Part shown: piece by piece, positions 8,158 through 14,785 of the stretch
Layout of the letters: the number at the start of each line of letters is the position of its first letter
Numbering within the stretch: position 1 is the first letter of the stretch
Assembly (NCBI GenBank): GCA_035528275.1
Contig: DATKYV010000282.1
Location: 1 to 18,863, forward strand
Direction: 5' to 3'
Length of the DNA: 18,863 bases
From: DATKYV01 sp035528275
GTDB lineage: Bacteria; Acidobacteriota; Terriglobia; UBA7540
Made by a program: the position numbers and the translations under genes
The notes under the pieces: generated by a model
Told to the model about the DNA's origin: nothing
Seen by the model: only the letters and a program-made list of their open reading frames with translations
The model's database searches: none

Positions 8158-8627
8158 GAGCGTTCTTGTGGAACATCCTGTTGGCTCTTGCCTGGGGGGC
8201 GTTGAATGAACCCCTCACTGCGTCGAATCTGATTGTGGGGTTCGTGCTGGGGTATGCCGTCCTCTACCTGGCGCAGCCGGTGATCGGACCCTCGCGGTAC
8301 TTCACCAAGGTGCGCCAGGTGATCGGCCTCGTGCTCTTCTTCCTGTGGGAATTGATCCTGGCCAATCTGCGCGTGGCCATGGATGTCATCACGCCGCACT
8401 ACGACATGACGCCGGCGGTGATCGCCATCCCTCTGGACGCGCAGTCCGACGCCGAGATCACGTTGCTGGCCAACATGATCACCCTGACGCCGGGCACCTT
8501 GAGCCTGGATGTTTCTTCCGACCGCAAGACGCTCTATATCCACGCCCTTTATGCCAAAGATTGCGACGCCGTGCGCCGCAACATCAAGAACGGCTTTGAA
8601 AAACGCCTGCTCGAGGTATTGCGATGA
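8154..8627 (+). CDS. mrpE: Na+/H+ antiporter subunit E (Mrp/Mnh), apparent ATA start
   Basis: This Mrp subunit of about 157 residues has N-terminal hydrophobic helices (FLWNILLALAWGAL, IVGFVLGYAVLYL, VIGLVLFFLWELILANL) and a soluble C-terminal domain. That domain carries the family motif LLANMITLTPGTLSLDVSSD and then the tail IHALYAKD. From ATA 8154 the protein reads (I/M)RAFLWNILLA, which matches the usual MrpE N-terminus of Met, a basic residue, x, Phe-Leu. The ribosome binding site is also correctly spaced for 8154. TTG 8166 is the only nearby standard start and would remove four residues. A single G-to-A change at 8156 in an ancestral ATGA would give the observed ATAA while keeping a stop for mrpD. 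It may be a genuine AUA start, a weakened start or a sequence error. The stop overlaps mrpF as ATGA. Confidence 0.85.
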   Translation: MRAFLWNILLALAWGALNEPLTASNLIVGFVLGYAVLYLAQPVIGPSRYFTKVRQVIGLVLFFLWELILANLRVAMDVITPHYDMTPAVIAIPLDAQSDAEITLLANMITLTPGTLSLDVSSDRKTLYIHALYAKDCDAVRRNIKNGFEKRLLEVLR

Positions 8628-8911
8628 CTTTTGAAGGACTCGGACTTCTATCCTGGACGGTGATTCTGGTCACCACGATGCTGTCCGTGGGGGCCGTGCT
8701 GGCCTTCACGCGGCTGGTGCGCGGCCCCAGCCTGCCGGACCGCGTGGTGGCGCTGGATCTGATCGCCACGCTGTTGATGGGGATTATCGCCGCTTATTCG
8801 GTCGCCGCCGGCCAGCCGGTGTTCCTGGATGTCGCCATCGTCCTGGCGCTGATCGCCTTCCTGGGAACCGTGGCCTTCGCACGCTACCTGGAGAAAGGGA
8901 CTTTGCGATGA
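8624..8911 (+). CDS. mrpF: Na+/H+ antiporter subunit F (Mrp/Mnh)
   Basis: This small membrane subunit of 95 residues, the usual size, has three hydrophobic helices. The family signature RLVRGPSLPDRVVALDLI lies at about residues 26-43, between the first and second helices. The third helix ends in FLGTVAFARYLEKG, also typical of MrpF. The ATG overlaps the mrpE stop (ATGA at 8624-8627) and its own stop overlaps mrpG (ATGA at 8908-8911), so the three genes are probably translated as a coupled block. Confidence 0.95.
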   Translation: MTFEGLGLLSWTVILVTTMLSVGAVLAFTRLVRGPSLPDRVVALDLIATLLMGIIAAYSVAAGQPVFLDVAIVLALIAFLGTVAFARYLEKGTLR

Positions 8912-9324
8912 ATCAAACCCTGAGCGCCGCGCTGATGATCGTCGGGGCGACCTTCATGCTCCTCGCCGCCGTGGGCATCGTGCGCATGCCCGACCTCTTC
9001 ACGCGAATGCAGACCACCACCAAGGCCGCCACGCTGGGAATCGGCTGCATGCTGACTTCAGCCGCCATCTACTTCGGGACGCTCCAGGTCGCTGCTCGCG
9101 CCCTGGCGGTGATTGTCCTCGTCTTCCTCACCGCTCCGGTTGCCGCACACATGATAGCGCGCGCCGCCTATTTTATCGGCGTGCCATTATGGAAAGGGAC
9201 CATCCGCGACGACCTGCAGGGCCAGTACGACCTTCGCACCCGCGTTTTGGAAGGGACCGGTGCTCTCAAATTCTCTCCACCTTCCACCGAGGAGCGCGAC
9301 AAGTCCGGTCCAAACGCGAAGTAA
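8908..9324 (+). CDS. mrpG: Na+/H+ antiporter subunit G (Mrp/Mnh)
   Basis: This is the last subunit of the Mrp antiporter, with 138 residues. The family signature GIVRMPDLFTRMQTTTKAAT lies at about residues 23-42 after the first helix. Further helices (GIGCMLTSAAIYF and ALAVIVLVFLTAPVAAHMIARAA) follow. The C-terminal tail of about 40 residues (WKGTIRDDLQGQYDLRTRVLEG onward) is polar and probably cytoplasmic, making the protein slightly longer than the minimal family form. The ATG overlaps the mrpF stop. No clear hairpin terminator follows within the 160 bases before sat. Confidence 0.94.
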   Translation: MNQTLSAALMIVGATFMLLAAVGIVRMPDLFTRMQTTTKAATLGIGCMLTSAAIYFGTLQVAARALAVIVLVFLTAPVAAHMIARAAYFIGVPLWKGTIRDDLQGQYDLRTRVLEGTGALKFSPPSTEERDKSGPNAK

Positions 9325-9413
9325 GCTGGTTTTCCACGATGACCGCCGCTTACACCTCCGTCTGCGACTGTAGAAATGGACAAATTCAAGCCTGCGTGCT
9401 AAGTTTTCTGTTT

Positions 9414-9435
9414 TTGGCATTGGACCTTGTGCCAA
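9414..9435. promoter_or_regulatory. Inverted repeat TTGGCA-N10-TGCCAA upstream of sat
   Basis: A perfect 6-bp inverted repeat (9414-9419 and 9430-9435) lies about 50 bases upstream of the sat start, in the only intergenic space available for a promoter. The spacing is like that of a dimeric regulator site (centres one and a half turns apart). There is no run of T after it, so it is unlikely to be a terminator for the Mrp operon. Its function is inferred only. Confidence 0.25.
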
Positions 9436-9484
9436 GCGGGCCTACCCCGCCGAGCGACGAGCTTTGAAAGGAGAACCGAGCACG

Positions 9485-10648
9485 GTGAACGAACCACACG
9501 GTGGGAGGCTGATTAACCGGCTGGTGACGGGTAAGCGAGCCAAAGAATTGGAAGCCGAGGCGCGCGGCCTTTACACGCTTACCTTGAACCCTTTTGAAGT
9601 CTCCGACCTCGAGATGCTGGCCATTGGAGGTTTCAGTCCGCTGGAGGGGTACATGACCCAAGCGGATTACCAGGGAGTCGTTCGGCGAATGCGGCTCGCC
9701 AGCGGACTCCCCTGGACGCTGCCGGTGACCCTGGCGGTGACCTCAGAGCAGGCGGCGAATTTGCGCGGAAAGGAACGCGCGGCGCTTGCCGATTCCTCCG
9801 GGAGTCTGCTGGCGATCCTTCAGGTGCAGGACGTTTTTTCTTATGACCGCGAGGCCGAAGCCCGGGAAGTCTTTCGGACGACGGACGATGCCCACCCGGG
9901 CGTCGCCTATCTGGCGACGCGCGGAGACTGGCTCGTGGGGGGCACGGTGGAAGTCTTTCGCCGCCCCAACAACCGGGAATTCCAGAAGTATCGCCTCGAC
10001 CCGGTGGATACGCGCCGCATTTTTGCGGAGCGAGGCTGGAAAACCATGGTGGGCTTTCAGACGCGCAATCCCGTGCATCGCGCCCACGAATACATCCAGA
10101 AGACAGCGCTGGAAATCGTCGACGGCCTGCTCCTGCATCCCATCGCCGGCGAGACGAAGTCTGATGACATCAGCCTGGCCGTGCGAATGCGCTGCTACGA
10201 AGTGTTGCTGGAGGACTACTATCCCGCGGACCGCGTGCTTCTGGCGCTGAATCCCGCCTCCATGCGTTATGCGGGACCGCGAGAAGCCATCTTCCACGCG
10301 CTGGTGCGCAAGAATTTCGGCTGCACGCACTTCATCGTGGGGCGCGACCATGCGGGCGTGGGCAATTTCTATGGCCCCTACGACGCCCAAAAGATCTTCG
10401 AGGAATTCGAATCCAGCGAATTGGGCATAATCCCCCTGTTTTTTGAAAACTCGTTTTATTGCCGCCGCTGCGCGGGCATGGCCTCCCCCAAGACCTGCGG
10501 GCACGATGCGGCTTCGCGAGTCGTCTTGAGCGGTACGCAAGTGCGCGTCATCCTGAGCGACGGAGGCCAGCTTCCTCCCGAATTCACGCGCCCGGAAGTT
10601 GCCGAAGTGCTCCACGCCGCGTACATGGATTCTCGCCAGGGGCGGTAG
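9485..10648 (+). CDS. sat: Sulfate adenylyltransferase (ATP sulfurylase)
   Basis: This enzyme makes adenosine 5'-phosphosulfate and pyrophosphate from ATP and sulfate, in the cytoplasm. The product is the homo-oligomeric Sat type of about 387 residues, unlike the CysD/CysN heterodimer. Visible motifs are QTRNPVHRAHEY (about 192-203, the ATP-binding QxRNP and HxxH elements), GRDHAGVG (about 285-292) and LSGTQVR near the C-terminus. A Cys cluster CRRCAGMASPKTCGH (about 325-340) matches the zinc-binding site known from thermophile and dissimilatory-type enzymes. The N-terminal PUA-like part has GGFSPLEGYM. There is no fused APS-kinase domain. The start is GTG 9485, with AAAGGAG 11 bases upstream; TTG 9464 is possible but overlaps that site. 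No APS reductase, APS kinase or sulfate transporter gene is present in the window, so an assimilatory or dissimilatory role cannot be decided. Confidence 0.96.
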   Translation: MNEPHGGRLINRLVTGKRAKELEAEARGLYTLTLNPFEVSDLEMLAIGGFSPLEGYMTQADYQGVVRRMRLASGLPWTLPVTLAVTSEQAANLRGKERAALADSSGSLLAILQVQDVFSYDREAEAREVFRTTDDAHPGVAYLATRGDWLVGGTVEVFRRPNNREFQKYRLDPVDTRRIFAERGWKTMVGFQTRNPVHRAHEYIQKTALEIVDGLLLHPIAGETKSDDISLAVRMRCYEVLLEDYYPADRVLLALNPASMRYAGPREAIFHALVRKNFGCTHFIVGRDHAGVGNFYGPYDAQKIFEEFESSELGIIPLFFENSFYCRRCAGMASPKTCGHDAASRVVLSGTQVRVILSDGGQLPPEFTRPEVAEVLHAAYMDSRQGR

Positions 10649-10822
10649 GCCGACAGCGCGGGTGCGGACCAAGCCGGCCTCCACGCCGGGCCTCACCCTG
10701 CCTGGCGCTTCGCGTCCGCAAAGGCGAAGCCTCGTCCGATTCCCCGGACCACAGGTTTTGAATTGCGAAGTCGGGCGCTGCGGTATATCTTCCCGGCCTT
10801 GAGATAAAGTCGGAAGTCGAAA

Positions 10823-10920
10823 CTGTAGCGGGTGGCCACGGCACGGTTTCTGTGCCGTGGGCTGGTGATCGCATCCAACAACAAAGGGCCCACGGTCCCG
10901 CTCTGCGGGACCGTGGCTAC
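10823..10920. repeat. Double-hairpin repeat element upstream of galE
   Basis: Two strong hairpins stand in tandem in the sat-galE gap. The first pairs CCACGGCAC (10836-10844) with GTGCCGTGG (10852-10860) around a 7-base loop. The second pairs CCACGGTCCCGC (10890-10901) with GCGGGACCGTGG (10905-10916) around TCT, a perfect 12-bp stem. The element starts with CTGTAGC (10823-10829) and ends GGCTAC (10915-10920), so the outer ends are also inverted. There is no T-run, which argues against a simple terminator. The second hairpin ends about 18 bases before the galE start, directly before its ribosome binding site (CGGAG at about 10925). Confidence 0.7.
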
Positions 10921-10938
10921 CGCTCGGAGCGATTGAGA

Positions 10939-11913
10939 ATGCGTGTTCTGGTGACAGGCGGAGCGGGCTACATTGGAAGCCACACCGCAAAGGCGCTCGC
11001 CCAGGCAGGCCACGAAGCGTTGGTCTTCGACAATTTCAGCGGCGGCTACCGCTGGGCCGTGAAGTGGGGAGCGTGCGTGGAGGGCGATTTGGCCGACCGG
11101 GATTCGCTGAAGTCGGTCCTGAAGGAGCCCAAGATTGAGGCGGTGATGCACTTCGCCGCGAACATTCAGGTGGGCGAGTCGGTGCGGAATCCGCGCAAAT
11201 ACTTCTGGAACAATGTGGTCAATACTTTGAACCTTCTCGATGCGATGCTCGAGGCTGGTGTGAGGAACATCGTCTTTTCTTCGTCGGCGGCAGTTTACGG
11301 AAACCCGGAGAAGGTCCCCATTCCCGAGGAACACCCCACGCGCCCGCTCAGTCCCTATGGCGAAACCAAGCTGATGATGGAGCGCGCTTTGTTCTGGTAC
11401 GGCGCCGCCTACGGGCTGCGATGGACAGCACTGCGATACTTCAACGCCGCCGGCGCCGACCCGGACGGAGAGTTGGGCGAAGAACACGCCCCCGAAACTC
11501 ATCTGATTCCCCTGGCCATCCGCGCCGCATTGGGCCGCAGCCCCCAGGTGGAAGTGTACGGGACGGATTACCCAACTCCGGATGGTACGGCGGTCCGCGA
11601 CTACATCCACATCGTTGACCTTGCCGACGCGCACATCTGCGCCCTGGAATACTTGCGGCGCGGCGGGGAGAGCATGGCTCTGAACCTGGGGACAGGACAC
11701 GGCCATTCGGTTCGTGAGGTCATCACCGCCGTGGGCCGGATGTGCGACGGCCGCGTGCCCACTCACGATTCTCCGCGGCGCGCCGGTGACCCGCCGGTGT
11801 TGATCGCGGACCCGGCGCGGGCGATGAGCCTTTTGGGATGGAAGCCGAGATTCCCGGAGCTTGATGCGATCATCGAGAGTGCCTGGAAATGGCACTCCTC
11901 GCGACCCGCCTGA
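10939..11913 (+). CDS. galE: UDP-glucose 4-epimerase
   Basis: This extended short-chain dehydrogenase of 324 residues interconverts UDP-glucose and UDP-galactose (possibly also the N-acetyl forms) in the cytoplasm, using tightly bound NAD. The Rossmann motif TGGAGYIGSH is at residues 6-15. The catalytic Ser/Thr region SSSAAVYG is at about 115-122, and the active-site Tyr and Lys lie in YGETK (about 139-143). ALRYFNAAGADPDGELGE and GTDYPTPDGTAVRDYIHIVDL are GalE-specific substrate-site blocks. The ATG at 10939 is chosen because the motif begins six residues in and CGGAG lies about 9 bases upstream. The in-frame extension to 10852 runs through a hairpin repeat and is not credible. The stop TGA at 11911-11913 directly abuts the stop of glmS on the other strand. 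Confidence 0.95.
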   Translation: MRVLVTGGAGYIGSHTAKALAQAGHEALVFDNFSGGYRWAVKWGACVEGDLADRDSLKSVLKEPKIEAVMHFAANIQVGESVRNPRKYFWNNVVNTLNLLDAMLEAGVRNIVFSSSAAVYGNPEKVPIPEEHPTRPLSPYGETKLMMERALFWYGAAYGLRWTALRYFNAAGADPDGELGEEHAPETHLIPLAIRAALGRSPQVEVYGTDYPTPDGTAVRDYIHIVDLADAHICALEYLRRGGESMALNLGTGHGHSVREVITAVGRMCDGRVPTHDSPRRAGDPPVLIADPARAMSLLGWKPRFPELDAIIESAWKWHSSRPA

Positions 11914-13737
11914 TTACTCCACGGTGACGCTCTTGGCCAGGTTGCGCGGCTTGTCCACGTCGCACCCGCGCAGGACCGCGCAGTGGTAGGCGAAGAGCTG
12001 GAGCGGCACAACCGTCAGCAACGGCGTCAGGATTTCGTGGTTGTGGGGAATTTCGATGACGTCGTCCACAAGCTGAGCCAGCCTCGGGTTTCCCTCCGAA
12101 GTCACCGCAATGATCCGCCCCTCCCGGGCGCGGATTTCCTGGATATTTGACGTCACTTTCTCATACGAGCCGTCCTCGGGGGCCAGCGCCATGGTCGGAA
12201 ACGCGGCATCGATCAAAGCAATCGGGCCATGCTTCATTTCTCCGGCCGCGTAACCTTCGGCGTGAATGTAGGCGATCTCTTTGAGCTTCAGTGCGCCTTC
12301 CAGGGCGATGGGGTATTGATACTTTCTCCCGATGTAAAGAAAGTGTTTCGTCTCGCAGTATTTTTCGGCCAGCGCGCGGATGCGGTCCGATTGTTTCAGG
12401 ATCCGGCGAAGGTCAGCCGGAATTTTCTCCAGGCCGTGAATGACCGACATCCCCTCCTCGTACGACAGGTCACGGCTCCGGCCCACGAGCAGCGCCATTA
12501 AGGTGAGGATGGTCAATTGTGTCGTAAAGGATTTGGTGGAAGCCACGCCCACTTCGATGCCCGCGTGGCAATAAACTCCGGCGTGGGTTTCGCGGGCAAT
12601 GGAGCTGCCCACCACATTGACCAGTCCCAGCACCAGCGCGCCCTTGCGCTTGGCCTCGCGCAGCGCGGCGAGCGTGTCGGCGGTCTCTCCCGACTGGCTG
12701 ATCGCCAGCACCACGGTGTTCTGGCGCAGGTTCAGTTTCCGGTAGCGGAATTCCGAGGCCAGCTCGGTCTCCACCGTCAAGTCGGTCAGAGTTTCGAAAA
12801 CGTATCGGGCGAAGAGACCCGCGTAGTAGCTGGTGCCGCAACTGACGATGATGAGGTGGCGCGCCGCCCGCAGACGCTCCGCCACCGACTCCAGCCCGCC
12901 AAACTTGGCAACGCCCTCCGAGTGGTTCAGACGGCCGCGAAACGCGTTCTCCACGGCATCCGGCTGCTCGAAGATCTCCTTCAGCATGAAGTGCGGGAAC
13001 CCTCCCAGCTCCATCGCCTCCGGCCCGATTTCGAGCGTCGTGGCCTCGCGCGTGATCGCTTTGTTTTCCAGAGTGGTGATGGAAAAGCTCCCCGGCTCGA
13101 GGCGCGCCACTTCGTTGTCCTCGAGGAAAACCACCTGATCGGTGTGGCGAGCCAGAGCGGCCACGTCGGAGGCGGCCAGCGATTCGTCCTTTCCCACGCC
13201 CAGGACGATCGGACTCCCCCGGCGCGCCACGATGATCTGATGTTTGTGCGCGGCGTGCATCACGGCGATGCCAAACGTTCCCTGCACCTGCAATAGGGCC
13301 CTTTGGACCGCCGACTCCAGGCTGCCGCTGTAGGCTTCTTCGACCAGGTGCGCCAGCACTTCCGTGTCGGTCTCGGAAGTAAACTTGTGTCCCCCACCGA
13401 TGAGACGATTCTTCAAAGACTGGTAATTCTCGATGATTCCGTTGTGGACCAGATAGACCTGTCCGGAACAGTCGAGGTGCGGGTGGGCGTTGGCCTCGGT
13501 GGGTTTCCCGTGCGTCGCCCAGCGCGTGTGAGCGATGCCCACTGAGCCTGAGGGGTTCTCCTGGCTCACTCGCCGCTCGAGCGCCGCCACTTTCCCCACC
13601 GCCTTCGCCAAGTAGGCGGGTTCGCCAAGGATGGCCACGCCGCTGGAATCGTAGCCCCGATATTCCAGCCTCTTCAGCCCATCCATAAGAATCTCACGAG
13701 CTTGCTGTTCGCCTACGTATGCAACGATGCCGCACAT
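11914..13737 (-). CDS. glmS: Glutamine--fructose-6-phosphate aminotransferase (isomerising)
   Basis: This enzyme converts fructose 6-phosphate and glutamine to glucosamine 6-phosphate, the first step of UDP-GlcNAc synthesis for peptidoglycan and other polysaccharides, in the cytoplasm. At 607 residues it is full length. The N-terminal glutaminase domain starts MCGIVAYVG, with Cys2 as nucleophile after Met removal. It continues with YRGYDSSGVA, TRWATHGKPTEANAHPH and HNGIIENY. Two SIS domains follow, seen in SCGTSYYAG (about 296) and SQSGETADT (about 342), then in ALEGALKLKEIAYIHAEGYA (about 475-495) with GEMKHGPIALI. The C-terminus NLAKSVTVE is the conserved active-site tail. A GAGAGAGA stretch lies upstream of the ATG as a modest ribosome binding site. 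No glmS ribozyme-like leader is apparent. Confidence 0.97.
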   Translation of the reverse strand: MCGIVAYVGEQQAREILMDGLKRLEYRGYDSSGVAILGEPAYLAKAVGKVAALERRVSQENPSGSVGIAHTRWATHGKPTEANAHPHLDCSGQVYLVHNGIIENYQSLKNRLIGGGHKFTSETDTEVLAHLVEEAYSGSLESAVQRALLQVQGTFGIAVMHAAHKHQIIVARRGSPIVLGVGKDESLAASDVAALARHTDQVVFLEDNEVARLEPGSFSITTLENKAITREATTLEIGPEAMELGGFPHFMLKEIFEQPDAVENAFRGRLNHSEGVAKFGGLESVAERLRAARHLIIVSCGTSYYAGLFARYVFETLTDLTVETELASEFRYRKLNLRQNTVVLAISQSGETADTLAALREAKRKGALVLGLVNVVGSSIARETHAGVYCHAGIEVGVASTKSFTTQLTILTLMALLVGRSRDLSYEEGMSVIHGLEKIPADLRRILKQSDRIRALAEKYCETKHFLYIGRKYQYPIALEGALKLKEIAYIHAEGYAAGEMKHGPIALIDAAFPTMALAPEDGSYEKVTSNIQEIRAREGRIIAVTSEGNPRLAQLVDDVIEIPHNHEILTPLLTVVPLQLFAYHCAVLRGCDVDKPRNLAKSVTVE

Positions 13738-13917
13738 GGATATCGTCTCTCTCGCAAAATGTTGCTTGCTCCGGTATTTATCGGCTGGAACGGCTACAGA
13801 CCGTGAGCAGGACGCTGCGCCTCAAGAAAGCTGGGCTCCCGTTCAATCGGCCTGCCTCCCGCGGAAAACGGCGCTTCGCAAGGCCTCCATTGAGCGCACC
13901 GCGTAAACCCTGTTCTG
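13738..13917. other. Intergenic region upstream of glmS with a degenerate hairpin-CTACAG unit
   Basis: This holds the presumed glmS promoter (minus strand), though I see no clear -35/-10 pair. About 40-65 bases upstream of the glmS start, CCG (13771-13773) and CGG (13782-13784) flank an AT-rich loop and are followed by GGAACGGCTACAG (13787-13799). It resembles a weak member of the hairpin plus GCTACA family seen elsewhere in the window. Confidence 0.3.
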
Positions 13918-14051
13918 GCAGGGTGCTGAAAAACGCCAGAGAGGGTGTGATCCTGGGCGAAGCGAAGGATCTAGCCGCAGTGTTTTCCTCAAACCCTCGA
14001 AACGCTTTGCTGCGCTCAGCGTGACAGGGGCCGTTTTTTTGAGCACGCTGC
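13918..14051. repeat. MITE-like repeat element of about 134 bp with imperfect terminal inverted repeats
   Basis: The ends are imperfect inverted copies: 13918-13935 (core GGGTGCTGAAAAACG) and 14032-14051 (core CGTTTTTTTGAGCACGC), differing by two substitutions and two extra T. The interior contains the dyad GATCCT (13949-13954) and AGGATC (13966-13971) around a GGCGAAGCGA-like centre. It also has a GCGCTCAGCGTGACA block (14012-14026) matching, inverted, the end of the element at 17069-17204. No open frame of its own is credible. The right end supplies the stop codon of the minus-strand gene that ends at 14051. Confidence 0.5.
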
Positions 14052-14395
14052 TAGAGAAACCCCAACTCCCGGGCGATGGCGAGCAACTCACTCCCACCAA
14101 GGAAAAGCTCCGCCTCCCTGGGATCGTACCCCTGTTCCAGATTGCGACGCAGGAAAGCCGCCGCGATGTCTACCAACTGCTGGTCGCTCAGCGGCTTACG
14201 CTCATCCTCCCGCAGCCGTGTAAGGTCCGAGCAGGAAATCGCCACCGTAACATGCCGCCCATCAACGAGGAAGACACAATCCATGGTGTCGCTGTGGCGA
14301 GTGGCGATGGCCGAGAAGAGATGTACGAATCGCACCCGGACAGGCCCTGCCAGGGCTTTGGAGGCGACTTCAAACGGGGTCATGAGATAACTCAT
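14051..14395 (-). CDS. Hypothetical protein, 114 residues
   Basis: I do not recognise the family. From ATG 14393-14395 (MSYLMTPFEVASKAL) the product is a small soluble protein with a short hydrophobic patch (VRFVHLFSAIATRH), a beta-like segment (DCVFLVDGRHVTVAISCSD) and a helical C-terminal half (DERKPLSDQQLVDIAAAFLRRNLEQGYDP). AGGAGAGGG lies 8 bases upstream of this ATG. The open frame extends to 14452, but the extra 19 residues precede the ribosome binding site and are unlikely to be used. The stop TAG (14051-14053) falls at the edge of a repeat element, so the native C-terminus may have been changed. No better-supported gene lies on the other strand. Expression and function are unknown. 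Confidence 0.6.
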   Translation of the reverse strand: MSYLMTPFEVASKALAGPVRVRFVHLFSAIATRHSDTMDCVFLVDGRHVTVAISCSDLTRLREDERKPLSDQQLVDIAAAFLRRNLEQGYDPREAELFLGGSELLAIARELGFL

Positions 14396-14600
14396 TCGGA
14401 AAACCCTCTCCTGCGGTGCCCAAGCGGGCATCGGCTCTTGAGCGCGTGCCATTATAAACCGATCTCGAGAAAAACACCGGGCCTCTGCGCGGGTTCAGAA
14501 AAAGAGTTCCGTCCCCCACGCTTCGTCTCAGTGAAAATCCTTGCAACCCTTCTGAAGCGGTTCGGCATCAAAACGATTAATCCGACACTTGTGACTACCA

Positions 14601-14644
14601 GGGGCAGTGGGTAGTGCAAGGGAAAGAAAGCTACCCTCTGCCCC
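14601..14644. repeat. Large imperfect inverted repeat (hairpin)
   Basis: GGGGCAGTGGGTAG (14601-14614) pairs with CTACCCTCTGCCCC (14631-14644), giving 13 pairs with one internal T-T mismatch around a 16-base purine-rich loop. It lies about 70 bases upstream of the promoter at 14714. There is no T-run on either side, so it is not a standard terminator. Confidence 0.5.
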
Positions 14645-14713
14645 CTTCCCTTCCCTCAAACCGAATCGGAGCTGAAAACGTGACGGTAGCCTGGCCGCTC
14701 CGGGTAAAACGGT

Positions 14714-14742
14714 TTGCATGACGCCGCCGAGGCATATATACT
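14714..14742 (+). promoter_or_regulatory. Sigma70-like promoter for the GAF/PP2C phosphatase gene
   Basis: TTGCAT at 14714-14719 and TATACT at 14737-14742 are separated by exactly 17 bases. This is the best housekeeping-type promoter in the window. Transcription would begin near 14749, giving a leader of about 37 bases before GTG 14786. It also argues against a translation start at TTG 14714, which would be the -35 hexamer itself. Confidence 0.6.
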
Positions 14743-14785
14743 GAGCCGCTATAGAAGCAGACAGCGAATCATCCGGGGTTTTTCT

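Larger units (their letters stand above)
14396..14785. other. Divergent intergenic region with hairpin and promoter
   Basis: This 390-base gap lies between the small minus-strand gene and the plus-strand phosphatase. It contains a large imperfect hairpin (14601-14644) and a sigma70-like promoter (14714-14742), listed separately. The rest, including the pyrimidine-rich run at 14641-14657, shows nothing I can assign. Confidence 0.5.

Noticed and set aside
9743..10990. A long minus-strand frame opposite sat
   Set aside because: It crosses the intergenic hairpins and overlaps galE; the His/Arg/Gly-rich composition is typical of an antisense shadow.
10693..11895. A long minus-strand frame opposite galE
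   Set aside because: It is a shadow of galE, runs through the hairpin element and shows no recognisable domains.
13738..13800. A glmS ribozyme upstream of glmS
   Set aside because: The leader is short and lacks the pseudoknotted core; the ribozyme is essentially confined to Firmicutes and relatives.
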